52,827 nt of DNA from CAIQJJ01 sp964606085 (GTDB lineage: Bacteria; Chloroflexota; Anaerolineae; Anaerolineales; UBA4823). Shown piece by piece: positions 1 through 7,636 of this stretch. Made by a program: the position numbers and the translations under genes. The notes under the pieces were generated by a model. The model did no database searches. It saw only the letters and a program-made list of their open reading frames with translations, and had not been told where the DNA came from. Position 1 is the stretch's first letter; every line of letters begins with the position of its first letter. The stretch is taken from positions 1 to 52,827 of the forward strand of contig CAZSFD010000030.1 in the NCBI GenBank assembly GCA_964606085.1, in the 5' to 3' direction.

Positions 1-1
1 G

Positions 2-601
2 CGCGACGATACCTACACCGTCATCGCCGCCGAGATCGCCCGCCATCCCGAAATACGCTGCCGATTGCTCAAACAAACCGGCATTGGCAAAGGCAATGCC
101 GTGCGCGAAGGCTTCGCCGCTGCCACAGGTGACATCCTGATGATCCTCGACGCCGATCTCACCGTGCCGCCCGAAGACCTGCCGCGTTTTTACCAGGCCC
201 TGGTTTCGGGCAAGGGCGAGCTGATCAACGGTGTGCGCCTGGTCTACCCGATGGAAAAACAAGCCATGCGCTTCCTCAACCTGCTCGGCAACAAGTTCTT
301 CACCATCGCCTTCTCGTGGGTGCTGGGCCAGCCGATCAAAGATACCCTGTGCGGCACAAAGGTGCTGTGGCGCTCCGATTACGAGCAGATCGCCCGCAAC
401 CGCGCCTATTTTGGCGATTTCGACCCCTTTGGCGATTACGACCTGATCTTCGGCGCGGTACGCCTGAACCGCAAAATTGTGGATATCCCCATTCGCTACC
501 GCGAGCGCAAATATGGCAGCACCAACATTGACCGCTGGAAACACGGCTGGCTGCTATTCCGTATGCTCGGCATCGCCGCCCGTCGCCTCAAGTTCGTTTG
601 A
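2..601 (+). CDS. Glycosyltransferase family 2, C-terminal part (5' end outside window)
   Basis: The frame is open from base 2, so the gene starts upstream of the window. A TTG at 65 could be mistaken for a start, but the residues before it (around TVIAAEIARHPEIRC) continue the fold. The GT-A signatures are visible: GKGNAVREGFAAATGD followed by ILDADLTVPPEDL, the DxD-type nucleotide-sugar and metal site, and later KDTLCGTKVLWR. This resembles the dolichyl-phosphate mannosyltransferase/DPM1-like branch of GT2, which transfers a sugar from a nucleotide donor to a polyprenyl phosphate or glycan. No C-terminal membrane helices remain; the protein ends soon after the KYGSTNI motif. A GT-C membrane glycosyltransferase begins 22 nt downstream, and polyprenyl-phosphate-sugar donors made by GT2 enzymes are what GT-C enzymes use, so the pair may work together (inference). 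Confidence 0.85.
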   Translation, partial: RDDTYTVIAAEIARHPEIRCRLLKQTGIGKGNAVREGFAAATGDILMILDADLTVPPEDLPRFYQALVSGKGELINGVRLVYPMEKQAMRFLNLLGNKFFTIAFSWVLGQPIKDTLCGTKVLWRSDYEQIARNRAYFGDFDPFGDYDLIFGAVRLNRKIVDIPIRYRERKYGSTNIDRWKHGWLLFRMLGIAARRLKFV

Positions 602-623
602 GCGTTAATCCTTTTTGCCAACC

Positions 624-2135
624 ATGATCAAAAAACTATCTTCATCGCTGCGCACGCGCCCATTGGAATTTGCTATATTCCTGGGCATCCTGCTCCTAGG
701 CCTCTTTCTGCGCTTCACCGATCTCACCGACCCGCCGCTCGATTACCACCCCATGCGCCAATACCGCGGTGCGTTGCTTGCCCGCGCCCTGTACTATCAA
801 ATGCTGCCCGGCGCTGACCAGGCCCAAGTGCAGCAGGCCATCGTTTCCACCGCCACCATCGAGCCGCAAGAACCGCCCATTTTGGAGCGTCTAACTGCTA
901 TCACCTACCTGATCACCGGTGAGCAGTTGTGGGTGGCGCGCGCCTATTCCATTCTCTTTTGGAGCTTCGCCGCGATTTTCTTCTTCGACCTGGCCCGGCG
1001 CATGACCTCCACCCGCGGGGCGTTGGCCGCCTTCGCCTACATCATGCTGCTGCCGTTTGCCGTGGTCACCAGCCGCACCTTCCAGCCCGACCCCTTCATG
1101 GTCATGGGCATTGCCGTCTCGCTGTGGGCGGCCTACCGTTGGGGCGAGATGCGCACCTGGAAATGGGCCATTGCCAGCGGCTTGCTGGCTGGCCTGACCA
1201 TGCTGGTCAAGATCACCGCCGTTTATTATCTTGCGCCGGCGTTTGCCGTCATCGTATTGAGCAACTGGGGGCTGCGCCGGGCCGTGCGTGAGAAGTGGGT
1301 GTGGCTGGCCGCGCTGCTGGCAGGGTTGATTCCGGCAGCCTACTACCTGGTGGCAATTGGCAGCGCATCAACGGGTTGGTTCGCCGGGTGGGGCCTTTCT
1401 TTCACGGGATTGTTGAGCCAGCCGCGTTTTTATATAACCTGGTTGAAATTTCTCGATTTTCTAATGGATTTGACCCTCGTCGGCCTGGCGCTGCTGAGCG
1501 TAGCCCTGTTTCCTCGCCCCAAAGACCGCCTGCTGCTGCTCAGCCTGTGGGCCGGATATGGGCTGTTTGGCCTGAGCTTCCCCTATCCGATCCGCACCCA
1601 CGAATACTACAGCATCATGCTCATCCCCACGGTGGGCCTGTCGCTGGCGGCCCTGGCCCAGGCCGGCCTGGATGCGCTTGCCAGGCAGCCGCGCCTCTGG
1701 CAGGGATTCGCCATCCCCGTGCTGCTGATGGTGATCGCCTATCCATCCTGGCTCACCTACACCGGCTTCATCGGCGTGGATCACCGCGCCGAAGTGCTTG
1801 GCTGGCAGAAGATGGGCCGAGAACTACCCGCTGGCCAGTACGTTGGCCTGACGCACGAATATGGAATGCGCGTGGCCTACTACGGCTGGCGGTTGGTGCG
1901 TTCGTGGCCGGCCAGCGCCGATTTTGCCATGTTTGAGCAAATGAACGAAAGCTACGCCACCGATTTCGAGGCGCTCTTTGCCGAACGTACGGCTGGCATG
2001 GATTATTTTCTGGTGACACTGCTGGGCGAGTTTGACGCCCAGCCCGCCCTGCAGACCAAACTTTACCAAAACTACCCCCATACCGAAGGCGAAGGCTACA
2101 TCCTTTTCGATCTCCGCAATCCACTAACCCCCTGA
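624..2135 (+). CDS. GT-C fold membrane glycosyltransferase (ArnT/PMT-like, GT39/GT83)
   Basis: 503 residues from ATG 624; a TTG nine bases earlier (615) is the only alternative and neither has a clear ribosome site. The protein is polytopic, with about ten hydrophobic segments beginning at residues 15-35. The first extracytoplasmic loop carries DLTDPPLDYHPMRQYRGA, the acidic loop seen in ArnT/PMT-type enzymes that use polyprenyl-phosphate sugars. A soluble C-terminal domain (about the last 110 residues, after LGWQKMG) is typical of bacterial members. The gene follows the GT2 gene by 22 nt, so the two are probably co-transcribed. The acceptor (protein, lipid or glycan) cannot be told. Family assignment is by membrane topology and first-loop pattern. 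Confidence 0.8.
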   Translation: MIKKLSSSLRTRPLEFAIFLGILLLGLFLRFTDLTDPPLDYHPMRQYRGALLARALYYQMLPGADQAQVQQAIVSTATIEPQEPPILERLTAITYLITGEQLWVARAYSILFWSFAAIFFFDLARRMTSTRGALAAFAYIMLLPFAVVTSRTFQPDPFMVMGIAVSLWAAYRWGEMRTWKWAIASGLLAGLTMLVKITAVYYLAPAFAVIVLSNWGLRRAVREKWVWLAALLAGLIPAAYYLVAIGSASTGWFAGWGLSFTGLLSQPRFYITWLKFLDFLMDLTLVGLALLSVALFPRPKDRLLLLSLWAGYGLFGLSFPYPIRTHEYYSIMLIPTVGLSLAALAQAGLDALARQPRLWQGFAIPVLLMVIAYPSWLTYTGFIGVDHRAEVLGWQKMGRELPAGQYVGLTHEYGMRVAYYGWRLVRSWPASADFAMFEQMNESYATDFEALFAERTAGMDYFLVTLLGEFDAQPALQTKLYQNYPHTEGEGYILFDLRNPLTP

Positions 2136-2276
2136 CGCACGCAGAATGGCCTCAAGGTCCATCTGATTGAACCGGGTTGGTTGCGCACCTCGCCAGAGTA
2201 CATCTTTCACAATCTGTTTGCAGACCGCCGTCCGAATCCAGCGAGACGATACGCCCACCCTGAAAATCTTCGGTGA
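2136..2276 (+). pseudogene. Possible short-chain dehydrogenase C-terminal remnant
   Basis: Directly after the TGA of the preceding gene the same frame stays open for 46 codons and reads NGLKVHLIEPGWLRTSPEY, then a TGA. The pattern G-(I/L)-x-V-x-L-I-E-P-G-x-(V/L)-x-T is the PG motif after the active site of short-chain dehydrogenases. There is no start codon or N-terminal Rossmann part, so if real it is a decayed fragment. It could also be chance similarity over about 20 residues. Confidence 0.3.
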
Positions 2277-2291
2277 CATCGGCGCGTTTAT

Positions 2292-2321
2292 CGGACATAA
2301 TTCATCCACTTATGCTACAAT
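2292..2321 (+). promoter_or_regulatory. Candidate sigma-70 promoter for the SPFH gene
   Basis: A CGGACA (-35-like, four of six matches) at 2292-2297 and TACAAT (-10) at 2316-2321 are separated by 18 nt. They lie 38 nt upstream of the SPFH start at 2359, in the first non-coding stretch after the glycosyltransferase pair. The -10 is good, the -35 weak. Confidence 0.35.
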
Positions 2322-2358
2322 TTTCTGTAACCTGTAACCCTAATCCCCGGAGGTATTT

Positions 2359-3471
2359 ATGAATAACAAAGCATCAGCCGCCATTGCCCGCATCGTGATC
2401 ATTTTAGCCCTGGTGGGGGTGGCTATCGTCGTTGTGCTGAGTTTTAGCAGGCAGTTCTTTTACGCTTTTCGCGTCGTCGAGCAAAACCAGGTCGGCGTGC
2501 AATTTTCCAGCGGCAAGATCAAAGGCATCGTGGGCCCGGGTGTGTACACCGATATCGGCGTCTTCGTAGAACTCAAGACCGTTTCCAGCCAGGCCGTGCC
2601 GTTCAGCGTGCGCGACGAGGAGATCATCACCAGCGATAAGCAGCGCATTGGCCTGGTGGTCAGCGGCGATGTGTTCCGCCCCAACCTGGCGCAGCAAGAT
2701 GTCCTGCTGGCTAATTGGGCGCAGTACAGCAACATCTACCTCGATGACGAACTGCTCAAAACCCGCATCAGCGATCTCAGCCGCCAGGCGATGAAGGTTT
2801 GCGTGGGTGAGCGTACCTTCGATGATGCCATCATCGGCACGGCCCGCGACGAGTTGCGCACCTGTGTGGACGAGGAACTGAGCGAACTGGCCAGCAACTA
2901 CGGCCTGGAAATTCAAAATGTCACCATCCCCGAAGTGGTGCTTTCTGCCGAAGTTCAGGTGGCGCTCGATTCGATTGTGCAATCGCGCCTGGCTACGGAA
3001 AAGGCCGCCCAGGATAAATTGAAAGCGGAGGCCGAGGCCCTGGCCGAGCAGGCCAAGCGCGAAGGTGAAATCCGTGTGGAGCAGAGCGTTTACCAGGAAG
3101 AAACCCGCCAGCAGACCATCCTGGCCGAGTTGGAGCAAGAAAAGCTGGTAGCGCAGCGCTCGGTGATCGAGGCGCAGAAGGCCAACGACCTCTACTCCGC
3201 CCAACAAGACCTGGAGATCAACAAAGCCCAGGCCCTGGCCGCCGCCGAAAAGGTGAAAGTGGACCTGGCCCGTGAAACCGCCCTGGCCGCCCTGTACGCC
3301 AAATACCCGGAGTATTATTACTACCAAATGGCCGTCGTCAACGCCAGCGCCCTGAACGCGACAGACAAAATCATCTTCACCCTCGAAGGCATGACCCCTA
3401 CGTTAGTGCTGCCTGGCCCTGGCATTGTGCCAACGGTGGAGACGGGAAAAAGTACGCCCCAACCAGAGTAG
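2359..3471 (+). CDS. SPFH/band-7 domain membrane protein (prohibitin/flotillin-like)
   Basis: 370 residues, starting at ATG 2359 with GGAGG seven bases upstream. One N-terminal transmembrane helix (about residues 8-31) is followed by the band-7 domain (about 35-210; VVEQNQVGVQFSSGKI, VGPGVYTDIG). Then comes a long charged, Ala/Glu-rich coiled coil (about 210-310; repeated AEALAEQAKREGE-type heptads) and a short C-terminal tail ending in a Pro/Thr-rich stretch. SPFH proteins assemble as large rings on membranes and organise microdomains or membrane proteases. No NfeD or FtsH partner lies beside it, so it appears to be a single-gene unit with its own promoter and a terminator at 3539. Confidence 0.88.
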   Translation: MNNKASAAIARIVIILALVGVAIVVVLSFSRQFFYAFRVVEQNQVGVQFSSGKIKGIVGPGVYTDIGVFVELKTVSSQAVPFSVRDEEIITSDKQRIGLVVSGDVFRPNLAQQDVLLANWAQYSNIYLDDELLKTRISDLSRQAMKVCVGERTFDDAIIGTARDELRTCVDEELSELASNYGLEIQNVTIPEVVLSAEVQVALDSIVQSRLATEKAAQDKLKAEAEALAEQAKREGEIRVEQSVYQEETRQQTILAELEQEKLVAQRSVIEAQKANDLYSAQQDLEINKAQALAAAEKVKVDLARETALAALYAKYPEYYYYQMAVVNASALNATDKIIFTLEGMTPTLVLPGPGIVPTVETGKSTPQPE

Positions 3472-3538
3472 CGCTTCAGAAACAAGCCCAAACCCTTTCG
3501 AAACCAATTCTCAACTTATAACGGAATACACGCAAAAC

Positions 3539-3575
3539 AAAAGCCCGGCAATTGAACTGCCGGGCTTTTGTTTTT
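3539..3575. terminator. Bidirectional rho-independent terminator
   Basis: GCCCGGCA (3543-3550) pairs with TGCCGGGC (3558-3565) around a 7-nt loop. The stem is flanked by AAAA on the left and TTTTGTTTTT on the right. It ends the SPFH transcript on the plus strand, and read on the minus strand it ends the tRNA-His transcript with TTTTGTTTTG. Confidence 0.9.
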
Positions 3576-3621
3576 GGGCTTCAGGATATTGGGTGTGATG
3601 AAGCCATTTGGTAAGTTTTAG

Positions 3622-3694
3622 GGTGGGCGATGGGTTTCGAACCCACAACCACCTCATCCACAGTGAGGTGCTCTGCCATTGAGCTACGCCCACC
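3622..3694 (-). tRNA. tRNA-His (anticodon GTG)
   Basis: The reverse strand folds as a full cloverleaf. The acceptor GTGGGCG pairs with CGCCCAC, the D arm is GCTC...GAGC, and the anticodon stem CCTCA/TGAGG encloses the loop CTGTGGA with anticodon GTG. The T arm is GTGGG-TTCGAAA-CCCAT. The extra G at position -1 (3694) faces C73 (3622), the identity hallmark of tRNA-His. CCA is not encoded. It has its own upstream promoter and a downstream terminator, so it is a stand-alone unit. Confidence 0.97.
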
Positions 3695-3713
3695 AAGCGA
3701 TGTAGCGGGCGCT

Positions 3714-3742
3714 ATTCTATCACGAAGGTTTTTGGCAGGCAA
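3714..3742 (-). promoter_or_regulatory. Promoter of tRNA-His
   Basis: On the minus strand TTGCCT (3742-3737) and TAGAAT (3719-3714) are 17 nt apart. The -10 ends 20 nt before the first base of the tRNA. The same -35 variant (TTGCCT) is seen at the LacI promoter at 43686. Confidence 0.7.
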
Positions 3743-3824
3743 GAAGAAAATCGCAGAGCGGCAGGATTTTTTTAATGTCCCGATGAGCAAGGAGCAACGC
3801 AGGCTCTTTCGGCTCGCGCTGCGC

Positions 3825-5048
3825 TTACCCCTGCGGCTCAATTTCGGGGGCTAACGGCTGGCGCGGCTCGCCGCCGCCGCCGCCGATAGACTCTGGCCCG
3901 TTGTTGTCCACCACATACAGATTGGTGAAAATGCGCTGGATGTCGCGGCCCCACGGCACCATCGCCGTCGGCGGGATCATCGTGTAGCCCCAGGCGGCCT
4001 CAAACTCGTCTGGCACGTTGCCGTCGGGGCTATATTCCACGTTGAGAGCGTAGACATCCCAGGCGGTATCATCCACCACATACGCGCCGTAATCTTGCAG
4101 GGCACGCGCCAGCATCAGTCCCGGTTCGGTTTCGAGGCCCAGCGAGTTATCAGCCAGGCTGGTGAGATTGACTGATGGGTGAAGGGCCAGCAGCGAACCC
4201 ATTTTGAGCGCCGGGTTTTTGCCGCGATAGCGGATCGGGCTTTTCGGGTCGCCGGCGTAACCATCGGCTTGCACGGCTGGCCAACGGTAGCCGGGGGTGG
4301 CATCGCTGGGATCATAGGAGCAATTGATAAAGCAGAAGATATTTACTTTGAGGGCGTGGCGAATCACGCCGCCAGGGACAAGTTCGCCCAGGCGCAGCGA
4401 ACCACCCAACGCAGAAAGCCCACTGCCGCCGTGCGAGCCAGTGATGCCGGGGCCGTAGAGGTCTTGATCGGGGAAAAGATAGCCGGTGGTGCCGTAACCC
4501 TGTTCGGGACAGCGGTGGAAGGGCTGGTTGAACTTAACCGTGCGGCCATCAGGCATGAGGAAGGCCGCCGAACTGTTGGGCGTACCCGAAATATGCGGCC
4601 AGAAGAAATCAGCGGGGATAGGGAATTGGCCGATCAGATCACCTTGCTTTTCGCAGCGGTTATTGCGCGACCAGCCCTCATAGTTGTAATACACGTCTAC
4701 GAGCGGGGCATCGGGCTTGAGGATGATGATCTCCTCATCCACCGTCAGCCCGGCGCTGCCCGCCGGGGGGATGTTGGCGGGAACGTACACGGCAGCGGAG
4801 CCAATGGGCATATTCCAGATGGATGTGGAAGCGAACGGCCACTTGAGCGGGTCGCGGCGGGTGGGAAAGTTGGGGTCGTGCGTATGAGGCATATAGGTTG
4901 GCGTGGGGGGAACAGGTGTGGGAGTGGCTGTGGGTGGAAGCGCTGTTGGTGTTGGTGGCGCGCCGGTTGGTGCAGTGGTGGGTGTACTGGTGCAGCCAGC
5001 GAGCAAGAGCAAGAGAAGCAAAAACGAAAGGCCAGTGTATTTTTGCAT
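3825..5048 (-). CDS. Secreted lipoprotein of unknown function, WNMPI-motif family
   Basis: 407 residues from ATG 5048. The frame is open further upstream (to 5141), but the signal peptide starts here: MQKY, a Leu-rich helix and lipobox LAGC with Cys19. A Pro/Thr linker (about 20-60) leads into the conserved part: FPTRRDPLKWPF, SIWNMPIG, TVDEEIIIL, GTPNSSAAFLMPDGRT, the Gly-rich GSHGGSGLSALGGSLR, GELVPGG, and near the end ALQDYGAYVVDD. I recognise the pattern only as a recurrent secreted bacterial protein and assign no activity. It is lipid-anchored outside the membrane. A paralogue, broken by a deletion and carrying extra lectin-like domains, lies immediately upstream (5151-7122) on the same strand, so the pair probably arose by tandem duplication. 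Confidence 0.8.
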   Translation of the reverse strand: MQKYTGLSFLLLLLLLAGCTSTPTTAPTGAPPTPTALPPTATPTPVPPTPTYMPHTHDPNFPTRRDPLKWPFASTSIWNMPIGSAAVYVPANIPPAGSAGLTVDEEIIILKPDAPLVDVYYNYEGWSRNNRCEKQGDLIGQFPIPADFFWPHISGTPNSSAAFLMPDGRTVKFNQPFHRCPEQGYGTTGYLFPDQDLYGPGITGSHGGSGLSALGGSLRLGELVPGGVIRHALKVNIFCFINCSYDPSDATPGYRWPAVQADGYAGDPKSPIRYRGKNPALKMGSLLALHPSVNLTSLADNSLGLETEPGLMLARALQDYGAYVVDDTAWDVYALNVEYSPDGNVPDEFEAAWGYTMIPPTAMVPWGRDIQRIFTNLYVVDNNGPESIGGGGGEPRQPLAPEIEPQG

Positions 5049-5078
5049 AAGGTGATTGTACCAGGGCAGAAATGAATC

Positions 5079-5128
5079 TTCACCGGGCGGCCCCTGGGTG
5101 GACACAGAAAAAGGAGCGGCCCGGTGAA
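5079..5128 (-). other. Intergenic inverted repeat
   Basis: TTCACCGGGC (5079-5088) and GCCCGGTGAA (5119-5128) are perfect 10-bp arms around 30 nt. They lie between the broken paralogue and the lipoprotein gene. It could act as a terminator or RNA stem, but no clear run of T follows on the minus strand (GATTCATTT), so termination is uncertain. Confidence 0.4.
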
Positions 5129-5150
5129 AGAACCTATCCACAAATGTATT

Positions 5151-6518
5151 TCAGTAGGTGACGATGACGTTATCGGCCATCATACGCATCCAGGCCCCTT
5201 GCAGGCCGATCTTGCCGGAGGTCAGCGATGTGTCGCGGACGTTGTTGAACAGCGTGGTGGTGCTGCCCGCTTTCGTTGCCTTGACGGTGATGTAACCGCC
5301 GCTGGCATATTGAATCTCGAAGGTTGCCCACACATCTTTGATCGAATAAGCGCCATACGTAGCCAACGTGGATGTACTGCCATTGACCACCTTTTTCAGC
5401 TTCACCGAGTTCGATGCGCCGCCGGGAATTTCGACATAGTAATAATTGGTGCTGTTCGTGTAGTTGAAGAGTATGCGCAGCACGTTGCTGGTTGAACTGG
5501 CCGGGGTGGTCACATCCACCTTGTAGGTGTAATTGGCGCTGAAGGTGCGTCCATCGTAAATGGCCGATTGTGCGCTTTCCCAGTTACCCACGCGCAATTG
5601 CTGGCTTTCTACGGCAGCGCTGACCAATGTCCAGCTTTGCGCCTGGCCGTCGTTGAAATCTTCGCTGTAAGTGCCGCCACTTGATGTGGCAGTTGGTGGA
5701 ACGGGGGTGTTGGTGCGGGTGGTCGTGGGTGGAATGGGGGTGTTCGTGTGAGTAGGCGTGGCGGTGGGTGGAACAGGCGTGTTCGTGGACGCCGCACCGC
5801 CGCTGACCGTCACGTTATCTACCGTAGCCACCATGTAAAGGCCTTCCACGCCAATCTTGCCAGCAGTCAGCGAAGTATCTTGAATGTTGTTGAACAAAGT
5901 GACGGTGGATCCATTCTTGGTAGCCTTGACGGTAGTGTATCCGCCGCTGGAATAGACAATCTCGAAACGCACCCAGGCATTTTGAATGGAATAGGCTGAA
6001 CCATAGGTGGCAAGCGTGGTCACCGCGCCGCCAACCTTCTTGTTCAAAGTGATGGTATTCGCCGCGCCGCCGCCGACCTCGAGGTAGTAGTAGTTGGAAG
6101 CATTGGTGTAATTGAAAACCAGCCGGAGTTTGTTGCCATCTGACCCGGCTGCGGTCGTCACATCGGCAGCATAGGTGAAGTTGGCGCTGAAGGTCTGCCC
6201 ATCATAGATGCCGGAGGATGCGCCGCCCCAGTTATTCAGGGCCAACTGTTGCGAGGCAACCGACGCATTGGCAAGAGTCCAGCTTTGCGCCTGGCCATCG
6301 TTGAAATCTTCACCGTAAATGCTGCCCGAAGGAGGTGTGGCGGTCGGGGGAACAGGTGTGTTGGTGGCTTCGCCGATAAAGGGCGGGGCCTGCGGGGCAC
6401 GGCGGTTTGTCGTATCGCTATTGGGTCCGCCGCCAATGGTGGAAGCGCTGTTATTGTTGACCACATGCAGGCTGCTGACGATGTCATACATATCCTTCGA
6501 CGCCGGGAACCAACTCAC
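5151..6518 (-). CDS. C-terminal fragment of a disrupted secreted protein with two lectin-like domains
   Basis: 455 codons from a GTG at 6518. The first 40 residues (SKDMYDIVSSLHVVNNN, STIGGG) match the last 40 residues of the intact lipoprotein at 3825 (LYVVDNNGPESIGGG), so this is the back half of that family, now out of frame with its own N-terminus at 6484-7122. A Pro/Thr linker follows, then domain A (about 70-240), a second linker (PPTATPTHTNTPIPPTT) and domain B (286-455). Each domain starts EDFNDGQAQSWTL and ends with DNVxV. The pattern FNYTNxxNYYYxE, then Lys-rich strands, a small Gly-containing turn and xGKIGxxG resembles concanavalin-like/DUF1080 (3-keto-disaccharide hydrolase) beta-sandwiches, which bind or cut glycans outside the cell. 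The fragment has no signal peptide, so it is unlikely to be exported as it stands. Confidence 0.65.
   Translation of the reverse strand: MSWFPASKDMYDIVSSLHVVNNNSASTIGGGPNSDTTNRRAPQAPPFIGEATNTPVPPTATPPSGSIYGEDFNDGQAQSWTLANASVASQQLALNNWGGASSGIYDGQTFSANFTYAADVTTAAGSDGNKLRLVFNYTNASNYYYLEVGGGAANTITLNKKVGGAVTTLATYGSAYSIQNAWVRFEIVYSSGGYTTVKATKNGSTVTLFNNIQDTSLTAGKIGVEGLYMVATVDNVTVSGGAASTNTPVPPTATPTHTNTPIPPTTTRTNTPVPPTATSSGGTYSEDFNDGQAQSWTLVSAAVESQQLRVGNWESAQSAIYDGRTFSANYTYKVDVTTPASSTSNVLRILFNYTNSTNYYYVEIPGGASNSVKLKKVVNGSTSTLATYGAYSIKDVWATFEIQYASGGYITVKATKAGSTTTLFNNVRDTSLTSGKIGLQGAWMRMMADNVIVTY
5154..6311 (-). repeat. Two tandem copies of a lectin-like domain
   Basis: Copy A spans 5799-6311 and copy B 5154-5663, separated by a Pro/Thr-linker-coding stretch. 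They share long stretches such as EDFNDGQAQSWTL, IYDGxTFSANxTY, VTLFNN/TTLFNN and DTSLTxGKIG. The divergence, many substitutions but no shared indels of note, suggests an old domain duplication rather than a recent one. Confidence 0.8.
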
Positions 6519-7122
6519 CCACGCGCAGGTCGCCGCCGAAAGCGGTCATACCGGTGCCGCCATGCGAACCTTCGATGCCATCGCTGGTTTTGATGTTTTT
6601 ATCGGGCCAGGTGTATTGGCTGGTAACTGTTCCGCCTGCGCCGCATACGTGCAGGGGTTGGGTCTCTTTGAGCGTCACGCCGTCGGGCATGAGGATGGCC
6701 GCAGAAGCATTCGGGGTGGTGCCATCGTAACCGGGGTCGGTGTAAAAGTCGTTGGGAACCGGCACGCCGATGCCGCCCCACAGATAATTGCTGGTCAGCG
6801 AGCCGCAGCGGGTTTTCGAGCTGTCCCAGCCGGCAGTGTTTTCGCGTACCTGCTTCAGCGGAGCGCTCGGTTCGAGGATAAGAATCTCCTCGTCAATGGT
6901 CACGCCAGAACCGGTGGGATGCTGGTTGATCCCGGCATAGACATATTCGGCATTGTTGTGGATGGGCATATTCCAGATGCTGTTGGCCGGAAAGGGCCAC
7001 TTAACCGGGTCGCGGCTGGTGGGGAAGGTATCGGCTGCCTTCGCCGCCTGTGCCGTTGTGACGATCCCCCCCAGGATCAACGAAACAAGCACCAACCGAG
7101 TCAAGATTTTTTTGGGGGACAT
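6484..7122 (-). CDS. N-terminal fragment of disrupted WNMPI-family secreted protein
   Basis: 212 codons from ATG 7122, preceded by AAAAAGGAGA. A Sec signal peptide (MSPKK, hydrophobic 9-22, cleavage near AQA/AKA at 26-29) is followed by FPTSRDPVKWPF, SIWNMPIH, TIDEEILIL, TPNASAAILMPDG, GSHGGTGMTAFGGDLR and GELVPG. These are all positions shared with the 407-residue paralogue. After GELVPG the reading goes VEGYV-stop, while the continuation of the family resumes in another frame at 6518. Against the paralogue about 140 residues are missing at the joint and the frame changes, so the gene is broken. Unlike the paralogue it has no lipobox and would be released. Confidence 0.75.
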   Translation of the reverse strand: MSPKKILTRLVLVSLILGGIVTTAQAAKAADTFPTSRDPVKWPFPANSIWNMPIHNNAEYVYAGINQHPTGSGVTIDEEILILEPSAPLKQVRENTAGWDSSKTRCGSLTSNYLWGGIGVPVPNDFYTDPGYDGTTPNASAAILMPDGVTLKETQPLHVCGAGGTVTSQYTWPDKNIKTSDGIEGSHGGTGMTAFGGDLRVGELVPGVEGYV

Positions 7123-7168
7123 ACTGAAATTCTCCTTTTTCTGGTGTTCTGAATTCTCACGCGGTTGA

Positions 7169-7594
7169 TCAGGCCAATAAAATGGTAAACAAGGCGCTCT
7201 GCCAGTTGACAGCCGAAGGGCGATGGCGAAAATGTTGCAGGGCAACAGCGAAGTCTTCGTACAACACGGGTTTTTTCATGTAAGCGTCTGCCTGGTGCAG
7301 CGAGGGTGGCTTTTGCAGTTCGATAGCGAGGCAGAGAATCGGGATGTGCTGTGCCAGCGTGCAGCTTTTCAAAGCTTGCAAAACCATTTCCCCCGAAAGG
7401 TCGGCCAGGTGTGCATCCAAAATGATCAATTGTGGTTTTTCGCGCCGCGCAGCCGGTAAGACATAGCGCCCCAACCCAACATGCAACGCGTTCCAACCGC
7501 ATTGCCGGGCATAGCGGCGCAGCAGGTAAAGTTCCTGTGGCTCGCTGACGGCAATCAGCAGGCGGGGATCGTTGAGGTCAGGCAAAAATTCCAT
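7169..7594 (-). CDS. Receiver-domain protein (single-domain, degenerate)
   Basis: 141 residues from ATG 7594; a TTG at 7624 would add ten. One CheY-like receiver fold is seen: RLLIAVSEPQE (strand 1, lacking the usual acidic pair), LIILDAHLADLSG with the likely phospho-acceptor Asp, then PILCLA and a Lys in YMKKPV. There is no output domain. It begins 42 nt after the stop of the hybrid kinase fragment, so the two are probably one unit, and it could be a phosphate sink or partner for that kinase. Because its first acidic site is missing and its neighbour is broken, it may be losing function. Confidence 0.7.
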   Translation of the reverse strand: MEFLPDLNDPRLLIAVSEPQELYLLRRYARQCGWNALHVGLGRYVLPAARREKPQLIILDAHLADLSGEMVLQALKSCTLAQHIPILCLAIELQKPPSLHQADAYMKKPVLYEDFAVALQHFRHRPSAVNWQSALFTILLA

Positions 7595-7636
7595 CCTCTC
7601 ATTTGTACCGATTTTCGCCCCCAAAAACTTGTCGGT

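Noticed and set aside
2404..3327. Open frame of about 307 codons opposite the SPFH gene
   Set aside because: Mirror of the repetitive coiled-coil coding region; no start signal.
4870..4985. Pro/Thr-rich repeat as a mobile or recombination element
   Set aside because: It is the coding sequence of a linker after the lipobox, a common composition in these secreted proteins.
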